A stretch of 64,000 bases of DNA from an uncultured Clostridia bacterium. GTDB lineage: Bacteria > Bacillota > Clostridia > Peptostreptococcales > Anaerovoracaceae. The DNA lies in NCBI GenBank assembly GCA_934233735.1, contig CAKQGQ010000007.1, positions 43,962 to 107,961 of the forward strand, given 5' to 3'. The position numbers and the translations under genes are program-made. A model generated the notes under the pieces. It ran no database searches, had not been told where the DNA came from, and saw only the letters and a program-made list of their open reading frames with translations. Of this stretch, positions 1 through 7,367 are shown one piece after another (the first letter of the stretch is position 1; each line of letters begins with the position of its first letter).

Positions 1-195
1 ATATACTTCATCCGTAGTTGGTGTAGCTTTTGCAGCGAGGAAGAGTTCCTTATATCCATTGACAACATTGTAATAATTTTCATGTTCGAGAATGCGTATT
101 ACCCGAGACCCTTGCGAGCCTTTTCCAATGTTCATACCTCTGGCACGCAAGATATTTAGCTGCTGCCGATACGATTTATACGATTTATCTGCCAT
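1..195 (-). CDS. Abi-family (AbiD/AbiF-like, Abi_2) protein, N-terminal 65 residues; runs off the left edge
   Basis: The minus strand opens with ATG at 195-193 behind AGGAGG about 6 nt upstream and stays open to the window edge. The protein starts MADKSYKSYRQQL, followed by ILRARGMNIG and ENYYNVVNGYKELFL. The pattern 'K.Y..QL..L..RG..I....... I..L...NYYN..NGYK..F' is the N-terminal signature I associate with the Abi_2 family (AbiD/AbiF), abortive-infection proteins that are also seen as type III-like toxin or antiphage genes. The rest of the gene is outside the window, so catalytic residues cannot be checked. The gene has its own promoter and a small structured leader RNA ending in a terminator just ahead of its ribosome site, an arrangement reported for abiF genes. 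Function in this organism is inference. Confidence 0.72.
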   Translation of the reverse strand, partial: MADKSYKSYRQQLNILRARGMNIGKGSQGSRVIRILEHENYYNVVNGYKELFLAAKATPTTDEVY

Positions 196-211
196 AATAC
201 CTCCTATGTAT

Positions 212-264
212 AAAAAAGCCCCCGGACCCGAAGGACACCGGAGGACAAACTGGCAAGTTCTTGT
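212..264 (-). ncRNA. Small structured leader RNA of the Abi gene (abiF-RNA-like), ending in a terminator
   Basis: The minus-strand promoter at 298-271 predicts a start near 264. About 20 nt later the RNA forms a 7-bp stem (CCTCCGG with CCGGGGG, one G-U pair), an internal loop, and a 2-bp stem closed by a TTCG tetraloop. This is followed directly by CTTTTTT at about 217-212, which is a Rho-independent terminator. The Abi ribosome site follows within 10 nt, so most transcripts would end as a ~50-nt RNA. Conserved RNAs upstream of abiF genes (abiF RNA motif) are known, and this position and shape fit. Assignment to that Rfam family is inference without a covariance search. Confidence 0.5.
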
Positions 265-270
265 ATAAGT

Positions 271-310
271 ATTGTACCACACATAGGTAAAATGTCAACA
301 ACATTTTACC
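271..310 (-). promoter_or_regulatory. Promoter of the Abi leader/gene with a perfect inverted repeat over the -35 box
   Basis: On the minus strand TTGACA (298-293) and TACAAT (276-271) are 16 bp apart, a near-consensus housekeeping promoter. A perfect inverted repeat GGTAAAATGT (286-295) / ACATTTTACC (301-310), with a 5-bp centre, covers the -35 box. It is well placed to be a repressor operator, possibly for autoregulation. The promoter is seen directly; the operator role is inferred. Confidence 0.7.
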
Positions 311-410
311 GGCTCTAGTGGAAATACCAAACAAGCATATGCCTATTTTTAGTTTATGTCCAATAAGAAAAAACTATAACAGCGTTTTCTTTCAAATCTC
401 GTTTTTCCCC

Positions 411-471
411 TCGACTTTCGCCTTTTCATGCACTATAATATAGGTAGCACAGCAATACGCATGAACGGAGG
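411..471 (+). promoter_or_regulatory. Promoter and ribosome site of the first threonine-aldolase-like gene
   Basis: TCGACT (411-416) and TATAAT (434-439) are separated by 17 bp. A CGGAGG ribosome site at 466-471 lies 7 nt before the ATG at 479. The upstream in-frame ATG at 428 sits between the -35 and -10 boxes, so it cannot be the start. Confidence 0.7.
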
Positions 472-478
472 TTTTACA

Positions 479-1501
479 ATGATTTTCTTTAGAAGTGACT
501 ACAGCCTTGGCGGACACCCAAAAATTATGGAAGCGCTGATGGCTGCTAATATGGAGCATACTGACGGGTACGGCGATGACCGTTTCTCATATGAAACAGC
601 GGACATGATTCGTGAAATGATCGGACAGCCGGATGCACAGGTTCACTTTATGGCAGGCGGCACCCCTACCAATACCATCACAATCGCTGCAGCGCTCAGG
701 CCGTATGAAGGTGTTATTTCTGCGGATGCAGGACATATTTTTGTGCATGAAACAGGTTCCGTGGAGGCAACCGGTCACAGAGTTTTCGCAGTTCCGACCG
801 AGGACGGCAAGCTCCGCCCTGCCGACATTGAAAAGGTTCTGCTTCACCATGAAGATGAGCACACCGTAATTCCAAAGATGGTATATATCACCCACCCGAC
901 TGAAAACGGCGGATTATATACGAAGGCTGAATTCAAAGCCCTCAGCGACTGCTGCAAGAAGCACGGGCTTTTATTCTACATGGATGGTGCGCGTTTAGGT
1001 ACAGCACTCACATGGCCGACAAACGACCTCAGCCTCAAGGAAATTGCTGAGATGACAGACGCATTCTACATCGGCGGAACCAAAGTCGGTGCACTCTTCG
1101 GCGAAGCTTTGGTAGTCATGAACGACGCAATCAATGACCACTTCAGATACATGGTAAAAAGAGCCTGCGCTCTCTTTGCGAAAGGCAAATTGATTTCCAT
1201 TCAGATGCGCGCGCTTTTGGAGGGCGGTGAAGATTCCCTCTACTATCAGATTGGACGCCACGAAAACGAACTTGCCATCAAGCTGGCAGAAGGCGTAGTC
1301 GCAGCGGGCTACAAGCTCTGGCTCCCGCATCAGACCAATCAGGTATTCGTAATCATGTCAAACGAGAAAATTGCAGAACTCGAAAAAGACTTCTTCTTCT
1401 ACACATGGTGCCCTTACGACGAAACGAGCTCCGTTATCAGGCTCGTCATCGGATGGGGCTCCACCGAAGATGATGTAAATGCGCTGCTTGCAGTGATTTA
1501 A
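479..1501 (+). CDS. ltaE: Low-specificity L-threonine aldolase family protein (PLP-dependent)
   Basis: A 340-residue fold-type I PLP enzyme of the Beta_elim_lyase/threonine aldolase family, expected to cleave L-threonine or L-allo-threonine to glycine and acetaldehyde in the cytoplasm. The N-terminal 'RSDYSLGGHPKIMEAL', the glycine-rich 'AGGTPTNT', the histidine-bearing 'DAGHIFVHETGSVE', the Asp-containing 'MDGARLG' and the Schiff-base lysine in 'GGTKVGALFGEA' are all present. Length matches the family (about 340). The start at 479 is chosen because of its ribosome site and because the 428 start lies inside the promoter. The gene is monocistronic, with its own promoter and a terminator at 1537-1580. 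A second, diverged copy lies at 9441-10475. Exact substrate preference, including other aldol or lyase reactions of the family, cannot be told from sequence. Confidence 0.88.
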   Translation: MIFFRSDYSLGGHPKIMEALMAANMEHTDGYGDDRFSYETADMIREMIGQPDAQVHFMAGGTPTNTITIAAALRPYEGVISADAGHIFVHETGSVEATGHRVFAVPTEDGKLRPADIEKVLLHHEDEHTVIPKMVYITHPTENGGLYTKAEFKALSDCCKKHGLLFYMDGARLGTALTWPTNDLSLKEIAEMTDAFYIGGTKVGALFGEALVVMNDAINDHFRYMVKRACALFAKGKLISIQMRALLEGGEDSLYYQIGRHENELAIKLAEGVVAAGYKLWLPHQTNQVFVIMSNEKIAELEKDFFFYTWCPYDETSSVIRLVIGWGSTEDDVNALLAVI

Positions 1502-1536
1502 GTGCTCTCGTGTTCGAGACTGATTTAGAGTAAAAT

Positions 1537-1580
1537 AAAAGTTGGAGTTTTGAGGATGATCTCAAAAGTCCAACTTTTTT
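1537..1580 (+). terminator. Rho-independent terminator after the first threonine aldolase gene
   Basis: A long stem (AAAAGTTGGA.TTTTGAG with CTCAAAA.TCCAACTTTT, 6-nt loop) ends in a T run. The A-rich left arm means it could also stop minus-strand transcription arriving from the lipoprotein cluster. Confidence 0.85.
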
Positions 1581-1680
1581 CTTTTCGGATCAAAATTAAT
1601 TACCGCAGGCAGTTTCACTATAGGCTTTTCTACTTCCCAAAATCAACATTTCTTCAATTTTGGGAAATAGATTGCCATAG

Positions 1681-1815
1681 TTACAGCTTTGATACCCCCA
1701 TTGAATCAACTTCAGATACAATTACAGAATGTGTTTTGGAAAAAGTGCAGCCTTTTAGTCCCGCTATCAGAAGCGGAGCTCTCATATAGCTTCCATCTGT
1801 CATATTTTCCTTCAT
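1681..1815 (-). CDS. Small ORF of 44 residues, possibly a truncated gene
   Basis: An ATG one base after the stop of the upstream lipoprotein gene (TAAAATG), with GGAGA five bases before it, opens a 44-residue frame starting MKENMTDGSYM and ending VSKL. The composition is soluble and the ribosome site usable, so translational coupling is possible. I do not recognise the protein. It could be the stub of a longer gene whose remainder has been lost, since nothing else coding fits 1502-1680. Confidence 0.3.
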   Translation of the reverse strand: MKENMTDGSYMRAPLLIAGLKGCTFSKTHSVIVSEVDSMGVSKL

Positions 1816-1816
1816 T

Positions 1817-2737
1817 TTAGTCTCCGCTTACAATTTTCTTTTTACAATTTGAAATCGTATCCATGCTGTAAGAATCTTCCCATTCCGTCAGTACGAAGCC
1901 ATTGGTCGTATTTATGAAAGATTCGGAAGCTTCTATTTTTACTCCGTCATTACCAAAGGCCTGCCCTCCTCCTGCGGCAAGGCTGCCGAAAGCCTCAGAG
2001 CCTATTCCGATATAGGTGTAGCCGCAGGCAGCACCAAATACATAGGTTTTCTTCGCCTCCGGCTCGGTCAGTTCTTCTTTTGTGTATCCGGCAACCGGAT
2101 TATCAGCGGCTGTTTCCATTCCCAGAATTTTGACATTTTCAAAATCCGTGACGATGAAAGAATTGTTTTTCCATTCACGGAAACTATTCATCCAGTCTTT
2201 GAAAAGAATCTTCGCAATTTCCTCGGTACTCTGCCCCTGCACCTGTTCTTTTCCGATGCGCGGCTGATAGTCATTGCTCCAGATTACGCAGTTCAGACCC
2301 GCAATGGTTTTTTCATAAGTTCCTGCGTTTTCTTCATGCAGGTCATAGTCAAAATAAACGGTATCTTCCGGTATTTCAGCAAGGTTACCGCTTTCGTCCC
2401 TTTCAACATGACTGTATCGCTCCATCTGAACCAGCCCGGTTTCTCCTGTATTGTTCCCAAGGCGTATCTCATAAACAATATGCGTATTTGCCGTTTTGCA
2501 TTGTTCAACAAGATCCAGGTTGTCTGCATCTTCCGCGTTTGGAGTATAAATCTCCGCTTTCAGGATTTTATAGTAATTCAAATATCCGTTTTGCAAATCC
2601 GATTCCAGACCGCTTTCTAAGTTTTTCTCTGCGACTGCAAGGATTTTGCTGTCCTCGCTCTGACAGCCGCAAAGAAGCATGATTATAAGCAGAACCGCGA
2701 TTAGCAGTACATAAAGCCTGTGGATTTTTTTCTTCAT
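1817..2737 (-). CDS. Lipoprotein of unknown function, paralogue of the protein at 6338-7225
   Basis: A 306-residue secreted lipoprotein. A hydrophobic signal segment (residues 9-22) ends in the lipobox LLCGC with Cys25. The start at 2737 has GGAGGG 8 nt upstream; the longer GTG frame would abut the ribosome site. The mature part aligns by eye with the lipoprotein at 6338-7225: both have a 'EE.A.ILF..WM..F..W...SFIV' block in the middle and 'G.AFGNDG.....ASF........ V.(T/S)EWED.W' near the C-terminus. That other copy heads an ECF sigma operon, so this one may come from duplication of that operon. No catalytic motif is visible. A cell-surface or signalling role is inference. Confidence 0.75.
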   Translation of the reverse strand: MKKKIHRLYVLLIAVLLIIMLLCGCQSEDSKILAVAEKNLESGLESDLQNGYLNYYKILKAEIYTPNAEDADNLDLVEQCKTANTHIVYEIRLGNNTGETGLVQMERYSHVERDESGNLAEIPEDTVYFDYDLHEENAGTYEKTIAGLNCVIWSNDYQPRIGKEQVQGQSTEEIAKILFKDWMNSFREWKNNSFIVTDFENVKILGMETAADNPVAGYTKEELTEPEAKKTYVFGAACGYTYIGIGSEAFGSLAAGGGQAFGNDGVKIEASESFINTTNGFVLTEWEDSYSMDTISNCKKKIVSGD

Positions 2738-2768
2738 ACAACTCACCCTCCTTTAGAAATGTTTTTTC

Positions 2769-2894
2769 TTATATCTCTGCCTGCACGATTTTTCTGCTGG
2801 ACAGGTAAAACCCTTTGCCGAAATCCTTATATGGTCTGCACATATTCAGATTTATGCTTGCGATGTCAAGATTTGATCCGTGATATAAAATCAT
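2769..2894 (-). pseudogene. DUF3990 remnant (N-terminal 41 residues only)
   Basis: The frame begins at an ATG overlapping the stop of the DUF3791 gene (ATGA). It reads MILYHGSN, then RPYKDFGKGFYLSS, and stops after 41 residues. 'LYHGS...(D)FGKGFY.(T/S)' is the start of DUF3990 proteins, which resemble ADP-ribosyltransferase-type toxins and usually run to about 150 residues or more. The downstream gene follows at once, so the remainder is deleted. The partner DUF3791 gene upstream is intact, which fits a decayed two-gene accessory or toxin-antitoxin-like cassette. Confidence 0.6.
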
Positions 2895-3043
2895 GCCAGA
2901 ACACCTCCGTTATTGGCACAGATACGCTCCATATCTTCGACTGCATCGTCAAACGATAATGTGTGTTCAATTTCGTAGCAGTCTTTTAGAAATGCGATCG
3001 CCTTGTGCTCATAGAGGAATTGAAATGCTGCCTGCTGTGTCAT
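2891..3043 (-). CDS. DUF3791-like small protein
   Basis: A 50-residue protein starting MTQQAAFQFLYEHKAIAFLKD, with AGGAGAAAGTGAG just upstream of the ATG. Short proteins of this pattern (F...YEH..I..L...Y...HT.....A..D) precede DUF3990 genes in Clostridia, and here the stop overlaps the DUF3990 start by ATGA. A promoter TTAACA-17-TATGAT at 3065-3093 would drive the pair. It may act as the partner or antitoxin of DUF3990; that role is a guess. Confidence 0.55.
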   Translation of the reverse strand: MTQQAAFQFLYEHKAIAFLKDCYEIEHTLSFDDAVEDMERICANNGGVLA

Positions 3044-3064
3044 CTCACTTTCTCCTTTGCCTTT

Positions 3065-3093
3065 ATCATATTTTACTTTCTGACAAGTGTTAA
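3065..3093 (-). promoter_or_regulatory. Promoter of the DUF3791/DUF3990 remnant and the lipoprotein after it
   Basis: On the minus strand TTAACA (3093-3088) and TATGAT (3070-3065) are 17 bp apart, 22 nt before the DUF3791 start codon. Confidence 0.5.
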
Positions 3094-3096
3094 GGG

Positions 3097-3672
3097 TTAG
3101 CTTTGCAGGATTTCTCTTGCGGTCATTTTTCCGTCTTGGTACAGTTTGTCCGTGTCGATTTTCAAACTATCAATCGGTTCCGGCATGTCCCCGTCGGTTT
3201 CAAAAAACAGCTCGTGCGGCGCATCCGGTTCCTCCTTATCGGCACAAACAATAATCTCTATCGCAAGCTCCTCGTAATTTCCAATGTTTGCGCCGTCTTC
3301 CACCTCTTCAAGGTATGCGTCGATTGCGCTTTGCTGTTCGCTCGTCAGTTCCTGCGCCTTGCTTTCGTCCAGCATTCCCTTTACAAAAGGAATCTCCTCC
3401 AAACTTTCGTATTTGTACTTCGTTTCTCCCTGCACATGGATTCTATACCGCATTTCCTTTTCCGTATCCTCGGTTCCCAGCAAGATGCTTTGCAGATTGC
3501 GAACCTCATAAATCTGTTCGTAATTTGTTTTTACCCAGTTTTCTGCTTCCTGCAAAGCCTTATCCTCCGGGGTTTCTTTTTCCGTACAGGCGCACAGAAG
3601 TGACACAAGTATCATAGCTGTAAGAACCACGCATCCTTTCGCAAACCTGCCTCTGAATTGTTTTTTCTTCAT
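3097..3672 (-). CDS. Lipoprotein of unknown function
   Basis: 191 residues with a typical lipoprotein signal (positive start MKKKQFRGR, hydrophobic 13-27, lipobox LLCAC with Cys29). The ATG at 3672 is chosen because GGGAGG lies 8 nt upstream; the frame is open 21 codons further but without a good ribosome site. The mature region is acidic and Lys/Glu-rich. No family is recognised. It lies in a run of minus-strand lipoprotein genes next to an ECF sigma operon. Confidence 0.7.
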   Translation of the reverse strand: MKKKQFRGRFAKGCVVLTAMILVSLLCACTEKETPEDKALQEAENWVKTNYEQIYEVRNLQSILLGTEDTEKEMRYRIHVQGETKYKYESLEEIPFVKGMLDESKAQELTSEQQSAIDAYLEEVEDGANIGNYEELAIEIIVCADKEEPDAPHELFFETDGDMPEPIDSLKIDTDKLYQDGKMTAREILQS

Positions 3673-3735
3673 TCCTCTTACCTCCCGTCCTTCGGTTCTT
3701 TTAAAAACTGAACATGAATTCTCAGTACTTATCAT

Positions 3736-4509
3736 TTAAACATTTACACTTTGCCTGTCATCACCCGTAATTATTTCCACCCGATCAATTTCAATCGGTG
3801 ATTTTACCGCAAAGAGTTTCCAGCAGAATGGTTCGATATCAAATAAGTTTTCTGCATTGTCATAACAGTTCATCACAAGTTTACTGCCTTCTAAGCAAAT
3901 GCTGATATCTGCATCCTTCTTACTATTCCTGTTGCAATAATAAATCCAGTATACACCCTCGATCTTATGAACCATAAGACCGTCTTTGCCTGCCCATTCG
4001 CTTTTATAGATTTCCCGAATTTCTTTTTTGACTTCATCCGAAACCTTGAGATCTCCGATCACGTCAGGTTTTATCGATGTATCGGTATCGCCTTTGGCCC
4101 CGGCCTCTCTGGTGATCAGGTCATGCAGAATATATCTGCAATCCCACCTTGGTACCATGCCGCCGTTTATACCGTAAAGATTGCCTGTATCTTCAAGATA
4201 ATCTTTCCCCGCAGAACTCTTTGAAAAATCATCGTAAAAAAGGATGTCGTATGTTTTGTCATCGTATCCTATCATTTTCGTTATAGGAATCGGTGATGAA
4301 ATCTTTTCCAGACACCATACACCCTTCGCTTGATTTACTACAGGGGCATAGGTATAGCATACGCGTACTTTTAACTCCATTTTCTCGGTCAATTCGGGCT
4401 CACACCGGATAGATAAGCCGCTGACAGCCTTGTTACGGTATAATATCCAGTAGTCATTCCCTTTCTGATAACACAGCTCGGCAAAGTCTTTCTCTGCGTT
4501 TTGGCTGCA
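3736..4509 (-). pseudogene. 5'-truncated ORF continuing in frame from the stop of the upstream lipoprotein gene
   Basis: The frame is open right back to 4509, where the preceding codon is the TGA of the lipoprotein gene at 4510-5220, so the two read as one frame broken by one stop. The only initiation codon near the annotated length is a TTG at 4392 without a convincing ribosome site. The content looks like real protein: two related stretches, 'DYWILYRNK....LSI' (about 4450) and 'YWIYYCNR.....ISICLE' (about 3940), suggest a duplicated domain. I do not recognise the family. Most likely it is the C-terminal part of a gene that lost its start, or a readthrough or fusion partner of the lipoprotein. 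Confidence 0.5.
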
Positions 4510-5220
4510 TCACCTGCGGATTTCGTCAACAAGTTCTTTTCCCTCTGCTTCTTCCAGTTCTCTCAGGTCAGCTTTCCGTAATTCCATCGTTTTTTCAGAT
4601 GCTTTTTCTTCGAAAAGATCAACCGCAGCAGCCTGATAATCCACAGACTTGATGTAGTAACCGACGCCGTATTCCTCCAGACCCTCTGCCCAGTTGGGAT
4701 GACTTGTTTCAAACCGGTCTTGATAATCGTCAAGCAGGACAGATGCTATCGAATGATCTGCCGTAAACGAAAGCATGCCGCTTAGTTCTTTCACTTCTTC
4801 GCCGGCGCTTAGCTCTGCATGGAAGCCGTAGGAATCAGCCTCGGAAGTATTCTGAATATCCAATGTGGAAATTGTCCACTCGTTTCCCGCACCGAGGAAA
4901 TCCGCGTCAAGCCTCCACATCGTTCGCTCGGCAATCATCTGTTCGAGACATTCATCGGTGAGTTCTGCGGATACGCCGCTATAATATTCTTTCAAAGCAT
5001 TCTTCAAAACAGCTTCGTCGGTAAAAAGCTCCGAATTGTTTTGAAGATTTGTCATCAGTTCATCATTTCTTCCGTCGCTGTTAATCGTAAAGAATTCCGT
5101 CAGAAAACGATCTGCCAGCTCCTTATTTTTGGAATCGCTGTCCTTAAAAGCGCACCCTGTAAACATTGCGGCACTCAAGCCAACACATAATAGCAGGATG
5201 AATATCCAATGTTTTCTCAT
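4510..5220 (-). CDS. Lipoprotein, last gene of the first ECF sigma operon
   Basis: 236 residues with signal sequence and lipobox (FTGC, Cys23). It starts 15 nt after the anti-sigma-like gene and has GGGAG upstream, so it is probably co-transcribed with the sigma factor. The mature region is Glu/Asp-rich, with a possible small alpha/beta fold of about 200 residues. No catalytic motif or named family is recognised. Its stop codon is in frame with the orphan ORF that follows. Confidence 0.7.
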   Translation of the reverse strand: MRKHWIFILLLCVGLSAAMFTGCAFKDSDSKNKELADRFLTEFFTINSDGRNDELMTNLQNNSELFTDEAVLKNALKEYYSGVSAELTDECLEQMIAERTMWRLDADFLGAGNEWTISTLDIQNTSEADSYGFHAELSAGEEVKELSGMLSFTADHSIASVLLDDYQDRFETSHPNWAEGLEEYGVGYYIKSVDYQAAAVDLFEEKASEKTMELRKADLRELEEAEGKELVDEIRR

Positions 5221-5235
5221 TTTCGTCTCCCTCTT

Positions 5236-5787
5236 TTAGTAATATGGATCTCCGCTTGCAGTGTTGTTCCAAATCATCCATTTTTGCGTCTTTTCATCAC
5301 GCAAGAGGAAGAAATACTGCTCTACATCGCCATCCTTTAGGAATGTTTTTTGATGGTTGTATACCACATAGTATTCCGCACGAACCGCTATCAGATTATC
5401 TTCTAAATAAGAATCCGACCAGCCGTTTTCTTCTGCGAGTTCGCTCCCTTTGTATTGCTGCTTTACTCTCTCCGTTGCATCTTGATCGACCACAATCTCC
5501 TTGATCCGGAGTTCAAGCGTATAGTCTTTTTTCATCTGATTTTCAAGCGCGCTTTGCACCGTTTCCGTTGGAGATGTCGATGTTTTTTGTATCCATGGAT
5601 CGAATACCCCTGCTTGATATGCCGCAAAGCCGCAAAGCAGGATTGCTCCCATGATTGCTGCAATCAAAAGCATCCGTTTTTTTAAGAAGCCTCTATGTAT
5701 GCTGCTTTGAACCGCGGCCTCCTGAAGAAATCGATCATCGATATTTGTAAGGCTGTCATACAGCGCTATTACCATTTTTTCTCTCAT
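5236..5787 (-). CDS. Single-pass membrane protein, likely anti-sigma factor or regulator of the ECF sigma factor
   Basis: 183 residues: a short cytoplasmic N-terminus starting MREKMVIALYDSLTNIDD, one membrane segment (about 39-59), and an extracellular domain ending in 'W.IWNNT..GDPYY'. Its start overlaps the sigma gene stop by four bases (ATGA), the usual coupling for sigma/anti-sigma pairs. The short N-terminal cytoplasmic part followed by one helix fits an anti-sigma protein. No zinc-type HxxxCxxC is present, so it is not a ZAS-class anti-sigma. Confidence 0.6.
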   Translation of the reverse strand: MREKMVIALYDSLTNIDDRFLQEAAVQSSIHRGFLKKRMLLIAAIMGAILLCGFAAYQAGVFDPWIQKTSTSPTETVQSALENQMKKDYTLELRIKEIVVDQDATERVKQQYKGSELAEENGWSDSYLEDNLIAVRAEYYVVYNHQKTFLKDGDVEQYFFLLRDEKTQKWMIWNNTASGDPYY

Positions 5788-6341
5788 AAGAACAGCCCCT
5801 CTCTTTTCAGTTCTGCCTTAAGTTTTTGGCGAAGCCGATACATGTGGTTTGCAACATCCGCCGGAGTCAGCCGATATATTTTTGCAATGGTTTTCAGAGA
5901 TTCTCCGAACCAGTATCGCCGCAGGAAAATGATGCGATCCATTTGCGGAAGCTCTCCAACCCACTTGTTAAGAGCTTCGGTCAACATTCCTTTTTCGATT
6001 TCACCTTCCACATGGGAGGAGGACGGAATGCATTCATCCAGTTCTTCAAAAATCTCTTCGATACCCGCATAACGTTTTTTTCTGTGATTCTTTCTCCATA
6101 AATCAAGAGAAAGGTTACGCACCACTCTGCCAAGCCATCCCCTAAAGTAAACAGGTTCGTTGGGCGGGATGGAGTTCCATGCCTTTAAATAGGTGTCGTT
6201 GACGCATTCTTCTGCATCTTCGTGAATTTGCAAAATATTGTACGCAAGGCTTCGGCAAAACAATCCATATTTTATCTCGGTCTGCTTTATCGCATCTTCG
6301 TCGCGCCTAAAATACATCTCAATAATTTCCATATCGTTCAT
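5784..6341 (-). CDS. ECF-type RNA polymerase sigma factor
   Basis: 185 residues with both ECF domains. Region 2 (about 25-90) carries 'HEDAEECVNDTYLKAWNSIPP' and 'RGWLGRVVRNLSLDLWRK'. Region 4 (about 125-180) has 'IIFLRRYWFGESLKTIA' and a helix-turn-helix. It overlaps the lipoprotein gene before it and the membrane protein after it by four bases each, so 6338-7225, this gene and the next two form one operon. A 48-bp element at 7273-7320 with a CGTC -10 core, shared with the second ECF locus, is the likely autoregulated promoter. Confidence 0.9.
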   Translation of the reverse strand: MNDMEIIEMYFRRDEDAIKQTEIKYGLFCRSLAYNILQIHEDAEECVNDTYLKAWNSIPPNEPVYFRGWLGRVVRNLSLDLWRKNHRKKRYAGIEEIFEELDECIPSSSHVEGEIEKGMLTEALNKWVGELPQMDRIIFLRRYWFGESLKTIAKIYRLTPADVANHMYRLRQKLKAELKREGLFL

Positions 6342-7225
6342 CCGCGAAAACTCCCCTCCGTACTTTTCTCCAAGCTTTTCAAGAAATGTGCATCAGTCTC
6401 AAGTGTCCAGCAATCATCCCATTCACTCATGACCATGCGATTTGAAATCCCATAAAAACTTGCTTCGGCAGAAACGGTACTCCCATCATTTCCAAAGGGT
6501 TTTCCTCCGAACTGTCCGAAATCAGAATCTATTACAGCGGCATAGCCGTAAAATGTATATTCACATTCCGGAAAAACCATCCACCCGCCCTTTGCATCGG
6601 GATATTTTCGTCTTGGACCTGTTGCGCCTTCATGCTGACCCCACGCAGGATCGGCATCATATGCCTGCAAGCTGACCTTGTGGTTTGTATGCTGTAAAAC
6701 GATAAAAGAATTTTTCTCGTCCCACTTCTCAAATCGTTCCATCCACTGTCGAAACAGGATTAGTGCCACCTCTTCCGGCGATTTCCCCTCCGTTTCACTC
6801 TTATTGATTTTAACAACAAAATCTCCGGTCGTAACTGCTCTGCAATACTGCCCTTCTTCATGAGCTGTGATTTTCACATATTCACGCATTCCTGCATTTT
6901 CTGCATACTCCCCTTTTTCGTTTTTCTCAAATGTGCAAAGGCTTTCAACCGTGACTGTCATGCCGGTACAATCCGCATCACCCAAAATCACATCATAGAT
7001 AATGTGTACTTTTTTCTGCTGTTCTTCGTCGGCGGAGAGAACCTCGCAAGACTCAATTGTATAATCATGCAGTCTTCCCGATTCCTGTTCCTGCTTCAAT
7101 TCGTTTTCAATGTTGCTTCTCGCAAGGCCGATAATTTCCTTTTCACTGTTTTTACATCCACACAAGGTTAGGAGTGCTGCGAAAAGCACGAATATGCTTA
7201 CGATTGCGGTCTGCCGGTTATTCAT
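6338..7225 (-). CDS. Lipoprotein heading the first ECF sigma operon
   Basis: 295 residues with a signal peptide and lipobox (TLCGC, Cys24). A GGAGGGGG ribosome site precedes the ATG. It is a paralogue of the lipoprotein at 1817-2737 (shared mid-protein 'LF.QWM.RFEKW...SFIV' and C-terminal 'FGNDGS.....SFY'). It is first in the operon, so it may sense or respond to the envelope signal that activates the sigma factor. That role is inferred from position only. Confidence 0.72.
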   Translation of the reverse strand: MNNRQTAIVSIFVLFAALLTLCGCKNSEKEIIGLARSNIENELKQEQESGRLHDYTIESCEVLSADEEQQKKVHIIYDVILGDADCTGMTVTVESLCTFEKNEKGEYAENAGMREYVKITAHEEGQYCRAVTTGDFVVKINKSETEGKSPEEVALILFRQWMERFEKWDEKNSFIVLQHTNHKVSLQAYDADPAWGQHEGATGPRRKYPDAKGGWMVFPECEYTFYGYAAVIDSDFGQFGGKPFGNDGSTVSAEASFYGISNRMVMSEWDDCWTLETDAHFLKSLEKSTEGSFRG

Positions 7226-7272
7226 TGTAGTTCCCCCTCCATTTTCTTTGGCTCATAAAAACCTGCTTTCTG

Positions 7273-7320
7273 CCCTTCTATAAATAAAGACGACAAAAAA
7301 AGCAAAGTGTAACAAAGTTT
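7273..7320 (-). promoter_or_regulatory. ECF-type promoter element (copy 1)
   Basis: Minus-strand element starting AAACTTTGTTACACTTTG, then nine mostly T bases, then CGTCTT and TATAGAAGGG. It matches 41 of 48 positions of the element at 9341-9388. TGTTAC-16 bp-CGTC resembles the -35/-10 logic of ECF promoters such as those of Bacillus SigM and SigX. Confidence 0.6.
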
Positions 7321-7333
7321 TTTGTTTTTATAA

Positions 7334-7367
7334 AGAAAAAGACCACCGGATTAATTCGATGATCGTG
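7334..7367 (-). terminator. Rho-independent terminator overlapping the end of the 7351-7767 gene
   Basis: On the minus strand ATCATCG pairs with CGGTGGT (two G-U pairs) around an 8-nt loop, followed by CTTTTTCTTT. The stem includes the stop codon region of the membrane protein gene. Confidence 0.6.

Noticed and set aside
428..478. Upstream in-frame start for the first threonine aldolase gene
   Set aside because: The ATG at 428 lies between the -35 and -10 boxes; the ATG at 479 has a proper ribosome site and matches the family N-terminus.
1550..1789. 79-codon plus-strand ORF
   Set aside because: It starts inside the terminator stem, has no ribosome site and shows Phe/Ser/Arg-rich shadow-like composition.
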